Positions 28,783 to 37,584 are shown, counted from the stretch's first letter. The stretch: DNA of 64,000 bases from Vibrio proteolyticus NBRC 13287 (GCF_000467125.1 NZ_BATJ01000012.1:1-64000); one strand, 5' to 3'. Notes: generated by a model not told the origin, from the letters alone. A program made the numbers and translations.

Positions 28783-29945
28783 TGCCCCTCCTTAGACTCC
28801 TGGCCCTGCATTTTGAATGCATTGACGTCAGAGGCTTGAACCACATCGCCGGTATCGTTGCCCCATGCATTACGCTGATATGTCACCACTGCCGCGATTT
28901 CCTTGTCGGTCAGCTGATTGGCAAATGCCTGCATTGCTGTACCCGGTCGACCATGGACAATGGTATCCAGATGCACATCCAGATCGCCGGTAGCCACTTT
29001 ACTGCCTTTAATCGCCGGAAATGCCCCCGGGACCCCCATTCCGTTGGCCTGATGACACACAGCGCAGCGGGCGGTGTAGACGCTTTCACCCTGTTGCATC
29101 AATTCCTCTTTTGACAGCGATGCGGTCAATGCTGATGCTGCTTCCTGCTTGGCTTGAGCCAGCTCGGCTTTCTTATCACTCAGCCACTGCTCATAATCAG
29201 CCTCTTCCATGGCTTGCACTACAATCGGCATAAAGCCATGCGCTCTACCACACAACTCGGCACATTGACCCCGGTAAACCCCGGGTTCATCGATACGTGT
29301 CCAGGCCTCATTGATAAAGCCAGGTACCGTATCTTTTTTAACGGCGAATGCCGGCACCCACCAACTGTGGATCACGTCGTCAGAAGTCAGCAGAAAACGA
29401 ATTTTGCGATGAATCGGCACCACCAGCGGGTTGTCGACTTCAAGCAGGTAGTGCGCCCCTTTCTCTTCCACCCCTTCTATCGACTTTTGACTGGTCGCCA
29501 ACAAGCTAAAAAATTCCACCTCTTCGTTGAAGTAGCTGTAATGCCACTTCCATTGAGAACCGGTGATTTTTATCGTCAAATCAGACTGGGAAGTATCCTC
29601 CATGGCAACGAGTGTTTTGGTCGCCGGAATCGCCATCAACACCAGAATAATGATGGGAATAACCGTCCAGACAATTTCAACCCGGGTGCTTTCATGGAAA
29701 TGAGCGGCCACCGCGCCTTTCGATTTGCGGTGTTTAAAAATGGAATAGAACATCGCGCCAAACACCACGATGGCGATGGCACAGCAGATATAAAAGATGA
29801 GCATGTGCAGCTCATATACTTTGCCACTTATCTCCGTCACACCACGCGTCATGTTCAGTGAGTGTTCGGCAGACATAGCAGGAAAGGCGAAACCAACAAA
29901 CAGAAAACTGGTCAGCGTCCTTGGATCGATCAGTGATCTTTTCAT
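28779..29945 (-). CDS. coxB: Cytochrome c oxidase subunit II fused to cytochrome c (caa3 type)
   Basis: 388 residues from the ATG at 29945 (a TTG at 29948 is also possible; AGGAG lies upstream of both). Signal/anchor, two transmembrane helices, cupredoxin domain with the CuA motif [12 protein letters not shown] and [13 protein letters not shown], then a C-terminal cytochrome c domain with CAVCH heme motif and a distal Met in [13 protein letters not shown]. The fused heme domain defines a caa3-type oxidase and means electrons may enter from a small cytochrome or directly from complex III. First gene of the operon. Confidence 0.95.
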   Translation of the reverse strand: MKRSLIDPRTLTSFLFVGFAFPAMSAEHSLNMTRGVTEISGKVYELHMLIFYICCAIAIVVFGAMFYSIFKHRKSKGAVAAHFHESTRVEIVWTVIPIIILVLMAIPATKTLVAMEDTSQSDLTIKITGSQWKWHYSYFNEEVEFFSLLATSQKSIEGVEEKGAHYLLEVDNPLVVPIHRKIRFLLTSDDVIHSWWVPAFAVKKDTVPGFINEAWTRIDEPGVYRGQCAELCGRAHGFMPIVVQAMEEADYEQWLSDKKAELAQAKQEAASALTASLSKEELMQQGESVYTARCAVCHQANGMGVPGAFPAIKGSKVATGDLDVHLDTIVHGRPGTAMQAFANQLTDKEIAAVVTYQRNAWGNDTGDVVQASDVNAFKMQGQESKEGQ

Positions 29946-29969
29946 CAAAAGATTTCTCCTCTGTCCCCC

Positions 29970-29988
29970 CAGTACCTGAGAGGTACTG
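29970..29988 (-). repeat. Perfect short inverted repeat in the coxB leader
   Basis: CAGTACCT-GAG-AGGTACTG, 8-bp arms with a 3-base loop, about 25 bases before the coxB start and just upstream of its ribosome site. Could be an operator or a leader hairpin; no T-run, so not a terminator. Confidence 0.5.
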
Positions 29989-30040
29989 TTTAGGAAAACT
30001 TCCGTAGAAACAGCGAATTCGGCACAATTTGTTATATTTA

Positions 30041-30061
30041 TGTTAATTAACGTTAGTTAAC
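30041..30061. promoter_or_regulatory. ArcA-box-like tandem element between coxB and the mutase gene
   Basis: TGTTAATTAA (30041-30050) is an exact match to the ArcA-P box (A/T)GTTAATTA(A/T). It is followed directly by a second, weaker copy (CGTTAGTTAA, 30051-30060), giving the tandem repeat layout usual for ArcA. It is about 95 bases upstream of coxB. Repression of an aerobic oxidase by ArcA under low oxygen would be expected physiology. Confidence 0.5.
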
Positions 30062-30182
30062 GATTATCGAATGCGCAAGAAAGTCCAAACTAAAGTGTGC
30101 AACGCCTTTAAAAGGTAATTTTTGACAATTCGCTCAATGAGATAACAAGAGTTATGATCAGTTTAGCGATTGCGCCCCCACA

Positions 30183-30212
30183 AATGATAATGAATATCAC
30201 TTAATATTCATT
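30183..30212. promoter_or_regulatory. Fur-box-like element with inverted repeat before the phosphosugar mutase gene
   Basis: AATGATAATGAATATCA (30183-30199) matches 15 of 17 positions of the Fur core AATGATAATCATTATCA. It overlaps a perfect inverted repeat AATGAATAT-N6-ATATTCATT (30189-30212), about 30 bases before the mutase ATG. Possible iron-dependent operator; its AT-richness makes chance similarity a real alternative. Confidence 0.35.
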
Positions 30213-30240
30213 TAACACATAAACAAAGGTTGGATTAACA

Positions 30241-31944
30241 ATGGAAAAGATCACTCAGTGGCTTGAAAGAGACCCAGATCCAAGAACTCAACAAGAACTC
30301 AAAGCCCTCATTGAGGCGAATAACACTGCTGAGCTTGATGATCGTTTCAAGTCCCGTCTTGAATTTGGTACCGCAGGCTTACGTGGCAAAGTGGGTTGCG
30401 GACCAAACCGTATGAACCGCCTGGTGATTCAGGAAACTGCAACCGGTTTGGGCCACTACCTCACCGAACAGATCCCACAGGCCGCCCATCGTGGCGTAGT
30501 GATTGGTTATGACGGGCGTCCGGATTCGCAGCAATTTGCTCACGATACCGCCGCCGCACTGGCGGCTCAGGGTATTAAAGTCTACCTGACACATAAAGTC
30601 GCCCCAACGCCCGTGGTGGCATTTGGCGTGATGCATTTTGGTGCCGCTGCGGCCGTCGTAGTCACTGCCAGTCACAACCCTCCAGAATACAATGGCTTCA
30701 AAGTCTATTGGGAAAATGGAGCACAGATCATTCCCCCACACGACTCCGGTATTGCGGCCAAAATCGATCAGGCCGCCACTCAACCTCTGGCACTGATGCC
30801 TTTAGACCAAGCCGAAGCACAGGGTTTACTGGTGTGGCTAACAGACGATTACTACCAGACTTATCGCCAGGTCATGAACAACAACGAGTTGCTGGCTAAC
30901 CATACGAAGCCAGACGCCATTGGTCTGGCTTACACCGCCATGCACGGTGTCGGCGCAGACATGGCAGAGACGTTGCTCAAAGATGCCGGATTTCATCAGG
31001 TTTACAGCGTTGTGGAGCAACGTGAACCAGATGGTGCATTCCCAACGGTGAATTTCCCTAATCCGGAAGAAGCAGGCGCCATGGACATGGTTATGGCACT
31101 GGCCGCAAAACATGGGGCGCAACTGGCGTGTGCCAACGACCCGGACGCAGACCGCTTCGCTGTAGCGGTACGCAAGCCGGATGGTGATTATCAAATGCTG
31201 ACCGGCGATCAGGTCGGGACCTTGTTTGGCCATTACTTGTTGGCCAAAAGCCCGACTCCGGACAAACAACTGGTGGGGAATACCATCGTCTCTTCAAGCT
31301 TGCTCAGCAAAGTCGCTCAAGCGGCGGGGGCCGAGTACTACCAAACGCTAACCGGATTTAAATGGCTGACCAACGTTGCCATGCAGAAGCAGAGCGACCA
31401 ACACCAGTTCCTGTTCGCTTACGAAGAAGCGCTGGGTTACACCGTCGGGAATAAAGTCTGGGATAAAGATGGCTTATCTGCGCTGGTGGCCTTTGCTCAG
31501 CTAGCGGCAGAGCTGTACAGCCAGGGTAAAACCATCTGGGATCAACTCGAGACCATTTACCGTCAGCACGGCATGTACATTAATGCGCAACGCTCCATCG
31601 CACTCGATCCTGGTGCACCTCCGGTCGGAGATAAGTTACGCGCCAATCCGCCATCAGAGATTGCAGGGATGAATGTCGAAGTCATCGAGGACTTCAAAAC
31701 GTCTACCCGAACAACCATCGATGGTAAAACGCTGCCTATTGATTTGCCGGTTAGTGACGTATTGATCTACCACCTGGCAGGCGGTGCCCGAGTGGTGGTA
31801 CGCCCTTCCGGTACTGAGCCTAAATTAAAATGCTACTACGAAGTGGTCGGCCAATTCACCGACAGCGATAGCTATGAGCGGGCCTATCAACGCGCCGAAG
31901 CGCAAATGAATGAACTGATTGATTTCCATCAGACATCGCTCTGA
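30241..31944 (+). CDS. Phosphoglucomutase/phosphomannomutase family protein (PGM2-like phospho-sugar mutase)
   Basis: 567 residues, the length of the PGM2/PgcA subgroup of alpha-D-phosphohexomutases. Four domains: N-terminal RLEFGTAGLRG; active-site serine loop VVTASHNPPEYNGFK; metal loop NDPDADRFAVAV; sugar-specificity loop FAYEEALGYTVGN; and C-terminal phosphate loop RPSGTEPKLK. Catalyses phosphate transfer between C1 and C6 of glucose or mannose (or ribose) phosphates; the exact substrate cannot be told from motifs. Monocistronic, ending at a bidirectional terminator, divergent from the oxidase operon. Confidence 0.93.
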   Translation: MEKITQWLERDPDPRTQQELKALIEANNTAELDDRFKSRLEFGTAGLRGKVGCGPNRMNRLVIQETATGLGHYLTEQIPQAAHRGVVIGYDGRPDSQQFAHDTAAALAAQGIKVYLTHKVAPTPVVAFGVMHFGAAAAVVVTASHNPPEYNGFKVYWENGAQIIPPHDSGIAAKIDQAATQPLALMPLDQAEAQGLLVWLTDDYYQTYRQVMNNNELLANHTKPDAIGLAYTAMHGVGADMAETLLKDAGFHQVYSVVEQREPDGAFPTVNFPNPEEAGAMDMVMALAAKHGAQLACANDPDADRFAVAVRKPDGDYQMLTGDQVGTLFGHYLLAKSPTPDKQLVGNTIVSSSLLSKVAQAAGAEYYQTLTGFKWLTNVAMQKQSDQHQFLFAYEEALGYTVGNKVWDKDGLSALVAFAQLAAELYSQGKTIWDQLETIYRQHGMYINAQRSIALDPGAPPVGDKLRANPPSEIAGMNVEVIEDFKTSTRTTIDGKTLPIDLPVSDVLIYHLAGGARVVVRPSGTEPKLKCYYEVVGQFTDSDSYERAYQRAEAQMNELIDFHQTSL

Positions 31945-31963
31945 GCCAATCACCATTGGAATC

Positions 31964-31990
31964 AAAAAGCAGCCTTTCAGGCTGCTTTTT
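31964..31990. terminator. Bidirectional terminator between the mutase and GNAT genes
   Basis: Perfect 11-bp stem AAAAAGCAGCC/GGCTGCTTTTT with a 5-base loop; T-runs on both strands serve the two convergent genes. Confidence 0.92.
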
Positions 31991-31997
31991 GCTTTTG

Positions 31998-32417
31998 TTA
32001 GCCAATGGCTTTCTGTAAAAAGATTTTATCCACGCCGCGAGTCGGGTAACCGGTATATCGCCCGACTTCTTCGAACCCCAGCTTGATGTAAAATTCTCTG
32101 GCCTGAAAGGTAAACGTATCCAGATACAAGTGAGTCACGCCCAGCGCTTTTGCCTCTGCTTCTGCACGCAACATGAGCTGGCGCCCGACCCCTTCACTGC
32201 GCAGACTGTCATCCACCCAAAGGAACTCAACAAACAGCGTATTGGCGTAGATTTCTCCCGTCAGGCCACCCTTTACCTCCCCGAGCTCATTGCGCGCGAA
32301 ACACGCCACGGGAGTCACGTCCTGTTTGGAAAAGTGCGGACGGTTGTAACGAATGATGCCCTGGCGTACGGTCTGATAATCCGCTTCATCCGGATGTTGT
32401 ACAAAATCAATGTCCAT
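31998..32417 (-). CDS. GNAT-family N-acetyltransferase
   Basis: 139 residues with a full GNAT fold. Acetyl-CoA-binding motif A is visible as LWVDDSLRSEGVGRQLMLRA (R/Q-x-x-G-x-G/A form), preceded by a beta-bulge strand FVEFLWV, and motif B as FYIKLGFEEVGRY. Small GNATs of this type act on small amines or protein N-termini; the substrate is unknown. Monocistronic. Confidence 0.88.
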   Translation of the reverse strand: MDIDFVQHPDEADYQTVRQGIIRYNRPHFSKQDVTPVACFARNELGEVKGGLTGEIYANTLFVEFLWVDDSLRSEGVGRQLMLRAEAEAKALGVTHLYLDTFTFQAREFYIKLGFEEVGRYTGYPTRGVDKIFLQKAIG

Positions 32418-32443
32418 GTTTCATTACTGTCCTTCGATAAACA

Positions 32444-32470
32444 AAGGGCTTTTCTACCAGAAAAGCCCTT
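32444..32470 (-). terminator. Intrinsic terminator of the RhtB-family gene
   Basis: Perfect 12-bp stem AAGGGCTTTTCT/AGAAAAGCCCTT with a 3-base loop, followed on the minus strand by TTTGTTT. It lies between the RhtB-family stop and the GNAT start. Confidence 0.85.
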
Positions 32471-32491
32471 AAGTCGTCTTGCTCTGCTGCT

Positions 32492-33124
32492 TCAGAGTGT
32501 GAAGCCACTCAGCATCCAGAGCGCCAGCAAGATAAAGATCGCGCCCATAAACTTATGCTGATAAGTTCGAAAACGCTGATTGGACAACAACGAGCGTCCT
32601 AGTGAGCCAACCAGCGCTACCAGGACAAGATTGAACGTCAGACCGAGAACATTCAGCAGCAATCCCAATGCCAGCATTTGTTCTCCCGACGAAGCGTCAA
32701 TATTGGTGGACACAAACTGAGGCAAGAACATGACGAAAAACACCAAGGCTTTAGGGTTGAGCAGATTACTGATCAGTGCACGCTGATAGAAGGTTCGGGC
32801 CATCGTGACTCCGGCGTCCAGTTCAGGCGCTGCACTTGCTTCTGCGCGCAAGCAATCCCATCCCATTTTAAGCAGATATGCTCCGCCCAGTACGTGCAAC
32901 GCTTTGAGCGCAAGAGGGCTCATGGCAATCAACGTCGACACCCCAATCGCGGCCAGCAGAGTCAGGATAATTCCAGAGGTCGCGTTACCCAAGCTGGCAA
33001 ACAGACCCACACGGCGGCCATAGCTCATACTGGAGCTGGCAATCAACAACATGTCGGGGCCGGGAAGCAGCAGTAAGGCGACGACGGCCGTCAGATATAC
33101 TGGCAAAATGGAAAGATCGATCAT
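32492..33124 (-). CDS. LysE/RhtB-family amino-acid exporter
   Basis: 210 residues, six hydrophobic helices. The family signature appears as LLLLPGPDMLLIASSSMSYGRRVGLFASLGNATSG (given here as the PGPD motif plus the G-rich helix start), followed by a helix-breaking NPKALVFFVMFLPQFV, characteristic of RhtB/LeuE proteins. Such proteins export neutral or hydroxylated amino acids and homoserine lactone-like compounds. Monocistronic and divergent from the AraC/AzlCD locus, whose product also moves branched-chain amino acids. Confidence 0.9.
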   Translation of the reverse strand: MIDLSILPVYLTAVVALLLLPGPDMLLIASSSMSYGRRVGLFASLGNATSGIILTLLAAIGVSTLIAMSPLALKALHVLGGAYLLKMGWDCLRAEASAAPELDAGVTMARTFYQRALISNLLNPKALVFFVMFLPQFVSTNIDASSGEQMLALGLLLNVLGLTFNLVLVALVGSLGRSLLSNQRFRTYQHKFMGAIFILLALWMLSGFTL

Positions 33125-33312
33125 AGCAATAATATTATGGAATCAGGAAAGCGCCGGATTTTATATCAGCCAAGAAAAACAATCCATTACAAACCACTCA
33201 ATAAGAGCGTAAAAATAGAGCGTTTGAGATTGTTTTTTAACCTAAGCTGTCATGACGAAAAAAGCAATTTTGTACAAAACAGGCGAAACGACTTACGCTA
33301 GGCTGAGTCAGG

Positions 33313-34182
33313 ATGTATTTAAACAACGGGCATAAGATGGCAAAGAACGCAGAGCACTTTACTGAAACCGCAAACTTTCAGTTAGCCAAAGAGCTTGGCG
33401 GCCTGGAATTACTGGATGCTAAATACAAGCATCAGAACTTTTCTCGTCACAGCCATGAAGGCTTTACGATCGGGGTGATAGAAAAAGGCGCCCAGCGCTT
33501 TTACCGGACGGGGGGCAATCACGTGGCCCCACAAGACAGCATCATCCTCGTCAACGCTGATGAAGTCCATAATGGTCACTCCGCCACCGATCATGGTTGG
33601 GAGTACAAAGCCATGTATCCATTGCCTGAACAATTCTCCGCGTTAACCGAAAATGCCTGTTCGTCTGGGCTTGGAATCCCTTACTTCCCTGAACCTGTGG
33701 TGTATGACCCCGAGATGGCACAGCAACTGCGTCTGGTGTTTGACACGCTGACACACTCTGACAACCGCTTGCTGCGAGAAACGCTGGTATACGGCTCATT
33801 GGTCAAGCTGATTTGCCGGCACGGTAAACGTAGGGTTGATGAGCCGCCCGTCAGTCGCAGTCAAAAACAACTCCTGCTGGTGAAAGAGTTTCTGGACGAC
33901 TTTCCTCAGGCAGATGTGTCACTGGAAGATCTGGCAAAACTGGCCGGACTCAGCCCTTACTATCTGGTGCGGACTTTCCAGAAAGCATTTGGTTTTCCTC
34001 CGCACGCCTACCAAATCCAGTCTCGATTACGCTGCGCCCGGTCGCTGCTAAGACGTGGCCATTCGATTTCCGATGCCGCTCAGGAAGCAGGCTTTCACGA
34101 TCAAAGCCATTTGCATCGCCACTTTAAAAGAGCCATGGGAATAACCCCGAAACAATATCTGACCTCCATCCGCTTACGATGA
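33313..34182 (+). CDS. AraC-family regulator with cupin N-terminus, linked to azlCD
   Basis: 289 residues (a start at 33337 is equally possible; neither has a strong ribosome site). Residues about 40-110 form the AraC arm/cupin fold (FSRHSHEGFTIGVIEKG, PQDSIILVNADEVHNG). The last 100 residues are the double HTH: LEDLAKLAGLSPYYLVRTFQ and AAQEAGFHDQSHLHRHFKR with KQYL. It lies 85 bases upstream of azlC on the same strand, and AraC-azlCD linkage is common, so it likely activates export of branched-chain amino acids in response to a small ligand. Confidence 0.9.
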   Translation: MYLNNGHKMAKNAEHFTETANFQLAKELGGLELLDAKYKHQNFSRHSHEGFTIGVIEKGAQRFYRTGGNHVAPQDSIILVNADEVHNGHSATDHGWEYKAMYPLPEQFSALTENACSSGLGIPYFPEPVVYDPEMAQQLRLVFDTLTHSDNRLLRETLVYGSLVKLICRHGKRRVDEPPVSRSQKQLLLVKEFLDDFPQADVSLEDLAKLAGLSPYYLVRTFQKAFGFPPHAYQIQSRLRCARSLLRRGHSISDAAQEAGFHDQSHLHRHFKRAMGITPKQYLTSIRLR

Positions 34183-34267
34183 TGCACCTGGCATAGCAAT
34201 TTTGTGCAATCCTCACTGGATGTTTTGTGGCTAGATAACCTCATGATTTTTCAATAACGATAACGCT

Positions 34268-34987
34268 ATGGATACCACCGTTTTGCAAACTTCTTCATCT
34301 GACTGCCCGCGTAAACTTTTCTGGCGGGGTACTGTTGCCATGATTCCACTGAGTGTGGCTGTGATTCCCTGGGGACTTCTGGCGGGTTCGTTTGCCATTG
34401 ATGCCGGACTCAACGCGCTTGAAAGCCAGGCGCTATCCGCGATTCTGTTTGCGGGCTCGGCACAACTGGTCGCGACCGGTATGCTGAAAGCAGGTGCGGG
34501 CTTGGCAACCTTGTTGCTGACCACATTTTTCATCACGTCGCGTCACTTTCTTTACAGTGTATCCATGCGCCAAAAGGTCAGCCCAATGCCACTCAAATGG
34601 CGGTTGGCACTGGGTTTCCTCCTGACTGATGAACTGTTCGCTGTTTGCGGACAACAGTCTGAGAAACAATTTAACCGCTGGTATGCGCTCGGTGCCGGGT
34701 TGAGTTTTTATTTCGCCTGGAACGCAGCCACACTGGTTGGCATCATCGCGGGCAGCTACATCCCCGCACTGAATCAACTTGGCCTAGAGTTTGCCGTCGC
34801 GGCGACCTTCATTGCGTTGGTCATACCACATGTTGTCAACCTACCGGTCGTGACAGCGGTAATAGTCTCTCTGGTATTGTCTGTGATGCTGAATCACTGG
34901 CAAGTGGAAGGAGCCCTGATGATCGCCAGTATCGGAGGAATGCTGGCCGGTTATTTGTGTGAAACCTGGCGAAAGAAAGGAGTTTAA
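34268..34987 (+). CDS. azlC: AzlC-family branched-chain amino-acid exporter subunit
   Basis: 239 residues, about six to eight helices. Family features: WRGTVAMIPLSVAVIPWGLLAG near the N-terminus (split), the AILFAGSAQLVATGML helix, TTFFITSRHFLYSVSM and the LTDELFAV motif. AzlC is the large subunit of the AzlCD (BrnFE-type) exporter of branched-chain amino acids and methionine. The small subunit gene follows after 2 bases. Confidence 0.92.
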   Translation: MDTTVLQTSSSDCPRKLFWRGTVAMIPLSVAVIPWGLLAGSFAIDAGLNALESQALSAILFAGSAQLVATGMLKAGAGLATLLLTTFFITSRHFLYSVSMRQKVSPMPLKWRLALGFLLTDELFAVCGQQSEKQFNRWYALGAGLSFYFAWNAATLVGIIAGSYIPALNQLGLEFAVAATFIALVIPHVVNLPVVTAVIVSLVLSVMLNHWQVEGALMIASIGGMLAGYLCETWRKKGV

Positions 34988-34989
34988 CA

Positions 34990-35313
34990 ATGGTGATCGT
35001 ATCCATCCTTGCCATGACGGCACTGGTTTTTCTCAGTCGCTACCTGTTTCTGGAGCCCAAACTGCCACTCAGACTAAATCCTCAGGCACAACGTCTGCTG
35101 AGCTACTCCAGCCCGGCGGTTTTGACCGCGATTTGGGCACCGATTGTGTTTATGCCCGAACAGGACCAGTTGTGGGTGGCCGCCGACAATCCGTATATAT
35201 GGGGGGCGGCACTGGCGGCCCTACTGGCCTGGAAAACGCGCAACGTATTACTCACCACGCTCATCAGCATGGCCGTCTTTCTGCTGCTGAATCTGTGGGT
35301 ATTTGCCCATTAA
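34990..35313 (+). CDS. azlD: AzlD-family small subunit of branched-chain amino-acid exporter
   Basis: 107 residues, four hydrophobic helices with the pattern ALVFLSRYLFLEPKLPLRL, LLSYSSPAVLTAIWAPIVF, and the hydrophobic tail LLTTLISMAVFLLLNLWVFA. Starts 2 bases after azlC, with AAGGAG at the azlC end serving as ribosome site, so the subunits are co-translated. Confidence 0.92.
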   Translation: MVIVSILAMTALVFLSRYLFLEPKLPLRLNPQAQRLLSYSSPAVLTAIWAPIVFMPEQDQLWVAADNPYIWGAALAALLAWKTRNVLLTTLISMAVFLLLNLWVFAH

Positions 35314-35328
35314 GCGTGTCGTTTAGAG

Positions 35329-35442
35329 CTAACCGAAAAAGAACGTCAGCAACACGATAACGGCGGCGAGCACTACGGTGACTTTCACCAACAATCCTAA
35401 GTTTCCGCTGCCACCATTCGGTGCCTGATTACAACAACCCAT
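35329..35442 (-). CDS. 37-residue predicted membrane protein
   Basis: Frame of 37 residues: MGCCNQAPNGGSGN, then a single hydrophobic helix (LLVKVTVVLAAVIVLLTFFF) and a final Gly. A perfect GGAGG site is 7 bases before the ATG. The N-terminal CC pair before a Gly/Pro-rich stretch and a short helix make a plausible small inner-membrane protein with exposed thiols. The ribosome site is part of a terminator-like hairpin (see next entry). No family name assigned; it is too short for standard gene callers. Confidence 0.65.
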   Translation of the reverse strand: MGCCNQAPNGGSGNLGLLVKVTVVLAAVIVLLTFFFG

Positions 35443-35483
35443 AAAAAAACCTCCGCTGATAGATGTCACTCATCACGGAGGTT
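35443..35483 (-). terminator. Terminator-like hairpin whose 3' arm contains the ribosome site of the 37-residue protein
   Basis: On the minus strand AACCTCCGTGAT pairs with ATCAGCGGAGGTT (one bulge; 35483-35448), followed at once by seven T residues (35449-35443) and then the ATG at 35442. It ends the FAH-family gene transcript, and the GGAGG at 35454-35450 is inside the stem. Confidence 0.75.
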
Positions 35484-35519
35484 ACGCTTTGCCCTTGGGT
35501 GAAGGTAAAGGAATTTGTT

Positions 35520-36134
35520 TCAGTCAGCGAGCCATTCAATTTCGATCAGCGTTTGCTCACCGCATTTTAAACGCCCGAGGAAAACATCCCCCTGATGTAC
35601 TTCTCCGACTCCCTGTGGCGTCCCGGTCATCACGATGTCGCCATCATTCAGCGTCGTGTAACTTTTCAGTTCATCAAGAATCGTCAGTGGTGGGTACATC
35701 ATTTGCGTCACTTTTCCGCATTGTACGCGAACACAGTTGATGAACAGTTCAAGTTGTAACGCATTGATATCCATGCCACTGAGCGGCAGGAAACGACTAA
35801 AGACCGCAGAACCATCAAAGCTTTTCGCCCGTTCCCACGGCAACCCTTTGGCTTTGAGTTTTGACTGCAATTCACGTTTGGTCAGGTCGAGGCCAAGACC
35901 CACTCCGCTATACTGACCGTTTTCAACGACAAAACAGATCTCCGCTTCGTAGTGCAGGCGCTCATCACGAAAGGAATGCAGACGCTGACTGATACAGGAA
36001 TTGGCTTTGTTGAACACCACCATTTCATCTGGCACCGCATTGTTCAACTCCTGAATGTGTTCGAGGTAGTTACGGCCGATGCACAATATCTTGGACGGCG
36101 TAATGACTTTATCCTGTAAGCGAACGGATTGCAT
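35520..36134 (-). CDS. Fumarylacetoacetate hydrolase family protein
   Basis: 204 residues, the size of the short FAH-domain group (E. coli YcgM-like). Visible motifs: IGRNYLEHIQELNN, the metal-binding EAEICFVVENG region (HYEAEICFV), FDGSAVFSRFLPL, and the C-terminal VMTGTPQGVGEVHQGDVF. Such enzymes act as acylpyruvases or oxaloacetate decarboxylases; the substrate here is not known. GGGAAG precedes the ATG. Transcript ends at the hairpin at 35443-35483. Confidence 0.9.
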   Translation of the reverse strand: MQSVRLQDKVITPSKILCIGRNYLEHIQELNNAVPDEMVVFNKANSCISQRLHSFRDERLHYEAEICFVVENGQYSGVGLGLDLTKRELQSKLKAKGLPWERAKSFDGSAVFSRFLPLSGMDINALQLELFINCVRVQCGKVTQMMYPPLTILDELKSYTTLNDGDIVMTGTPQGVGEVHQGDVFLGRLKCGEQTLIEIEWLAD

Positions 36135-36300
36135 AAACTCTTCCCTGATGTGAATAAGAGAGCAGATTTTAGCCTAGTTGAAAAAATTCAGAAGTAAATC
36201 AATGAACTTCGTTGCAAAAGTAAGATCGCAGCCCCATTCTGCGACTTCATTCTCTTTGGTTATCCGCGTGCCATCGGATTGATGGCGGCCCGATGACCCA

Positions 36301-36332
36301 AAAATAAAACGCCTGTCCAAAACGAACAGGCG
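36301..36332 (-). terminator. Intrinsic terminator of the first porin gene
   Basis: Stem of 9 bp (one wobble) at 36310-36332 followed on the minus strand by TTTTATTTT. Lies 38 bases after the porin stop. Confidence 0.85.
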
Positions 36333-36369
36333 CAAACACAAGTTGGTGTGTTTAGGCAGTAGATTCTAG

Positions 36370-37386
36370 TTATAGGTAGTAACGAGCACCGATGATCCAC
36401 TCATCGTTTTCATCGCTGTTGTAATCGTTACCCAAGTCGAACTGATACCCTGCAAAACCAACCAGCTTCGGTGTGAAGTTGTACTCTGCTTGCAGAGCCG
36501 TCTGGCTGAATACGGTATCGCTGTCGTCATTGTCTTCAACTGCTTCGTAGTTGATGCTCAGGTTCAGGCCGTTGCCCAGACCGTACGCGACCAACGCTTC
36601 ATACGCATCGCTGTCTTTGACCTTGCCACCGGCAAATCCATCGTTCATGTAGTCGTTCATGGCGTAAACCAAAGCCACGTACAGACCTGAACCATAGCTG
36701 CCGTACTTCGCTGAGAAAATGCTGGATTCTGCGTTTTCCTGACTACCTACACCCACGTCACCGCCGCTGTAGGCATAACCGATAGAGAACGCACTGAAAG
36801 AGAATGTCAGACCTGCCTGGATACGTGCATCGTACATGTCGTGCTCGCCTTGCCAGCCCAGACCCATAGCCAGTTCACCCACATCGCCAATCGCAAAAGC
36901 GTTGCGGTAGCTGACCATACGTTCGGCACGGGCAGTACCCAGATCGTATTGATCGTCATACAAGAAGTTGTTCGCGAACGCGATTGGTAAATCCGCAATA
37001 CCACCGACATCGTAGTATGGCGACCACTGAGTACCCACCACCAGACGACCGTAGTCATCGTGTGTTGCACCAATGTAGCCCAAACGAGTTGCAAAAGAGT
37101 TGTCACCACCTTCCAGGTAGTTCAGAGACCATTCACCTTTTGCGTCGACAACGACACCGTTGCCCAGATCTTGCGATCCCGCCACATTGATACGTGGAGA
37201 AACCTGATTAACCTGAACTTCATCAGAACCGTCGTAGTTAACGCCGCCATCGTATTCACCGACACCCACGGAAACGTGACCGCCGATGGACAGAGTTGTA
37301 CCTTCGTTGTTGTAAACTTGCGCTGCGAAGGCTTGAGTACCACATGCTGTCGCTGCCACTGCTGCAGCTAATAATTTCATCTTCAT
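36370..37386 (-). CDS. Gram-negative trimeric porin (paralogue 1)
   Basis: 338 residues. Signal peptide about 1-21 (MKMKLLAAAVAATACGTQAF-A). Porin features: start AQVYNNEGTTLSIGGHVSVG, the strand pattern FATRLGYIGATHDDYGRLVVGTQ (given in part), L3-loop region GIADLPIAFANNFLYDD and TALQAEYNFTPKLVGFAGYQ. The protein ends in GARYYL rather than the usual terminal Phe. It is about 60% similar by eye to the porin gene immediately upstream and is likely a tandem duplicate. General diffusion of small solutes across the outer membrane. Confidence 0.9.
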   Translation of the reverse strand: MKMKLLAAAVAATACGTQAFAAQVYNNEGTTLSIGGHVSVGVGEYDGGVNYDGSDEVQVNQVSPRINVAGSQDLGNGVVVDAKGEWSLNYLEGGDNSFATRLGYIGATHDDYGRLVVGTQWSPYYDVGGIADLPIAFANNFLYDDQYDLGTARAERMVSYRNAFAIGDVGELAMGLGWQGEHDMYDARIQAGLTFSFSAFSIGYAYSGGDVGVGSQENAESSIFSAKYGSYGSGLYVALVYAMNDYMNDGFAGGKVKDSDAYEALVAYGLGNGLNLSINYEAVEDNDDSDTVFSQTALQAEYNFTPKLVGFAGYQFDLGNDYNSDENDEWIIGARYYL

Positions 37387-37520
37387 CTTATAATGTCCGT
37401 ATTACTGGTTTAATAACGAGTTCGAATCAGAGCTAAAGCACTGATACATCACGAACACTTCAACCGTAGTACATAAAAATCACATTTCAAATGCAACGTG
37501 CCACATACGTGAAGATGTAC

Positions 37521-37552
37521 AAAAAAACGCCTGCTCCTAATGGAGCAAGCGT
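37521..37552 (-). terminator. Intrinsic terminator of the second porin gene
   Basis: An 11-bp stem with one wobble pair (37527-37552, loop TAAT) followed on the minus strand by seven T residues. It separates the tandem porins, so each is its own transcript. Confidence 0.88.
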
Positions 37553-37584
37553 CAATAATTACTCTTGGACAGAGTGGGACGAGT

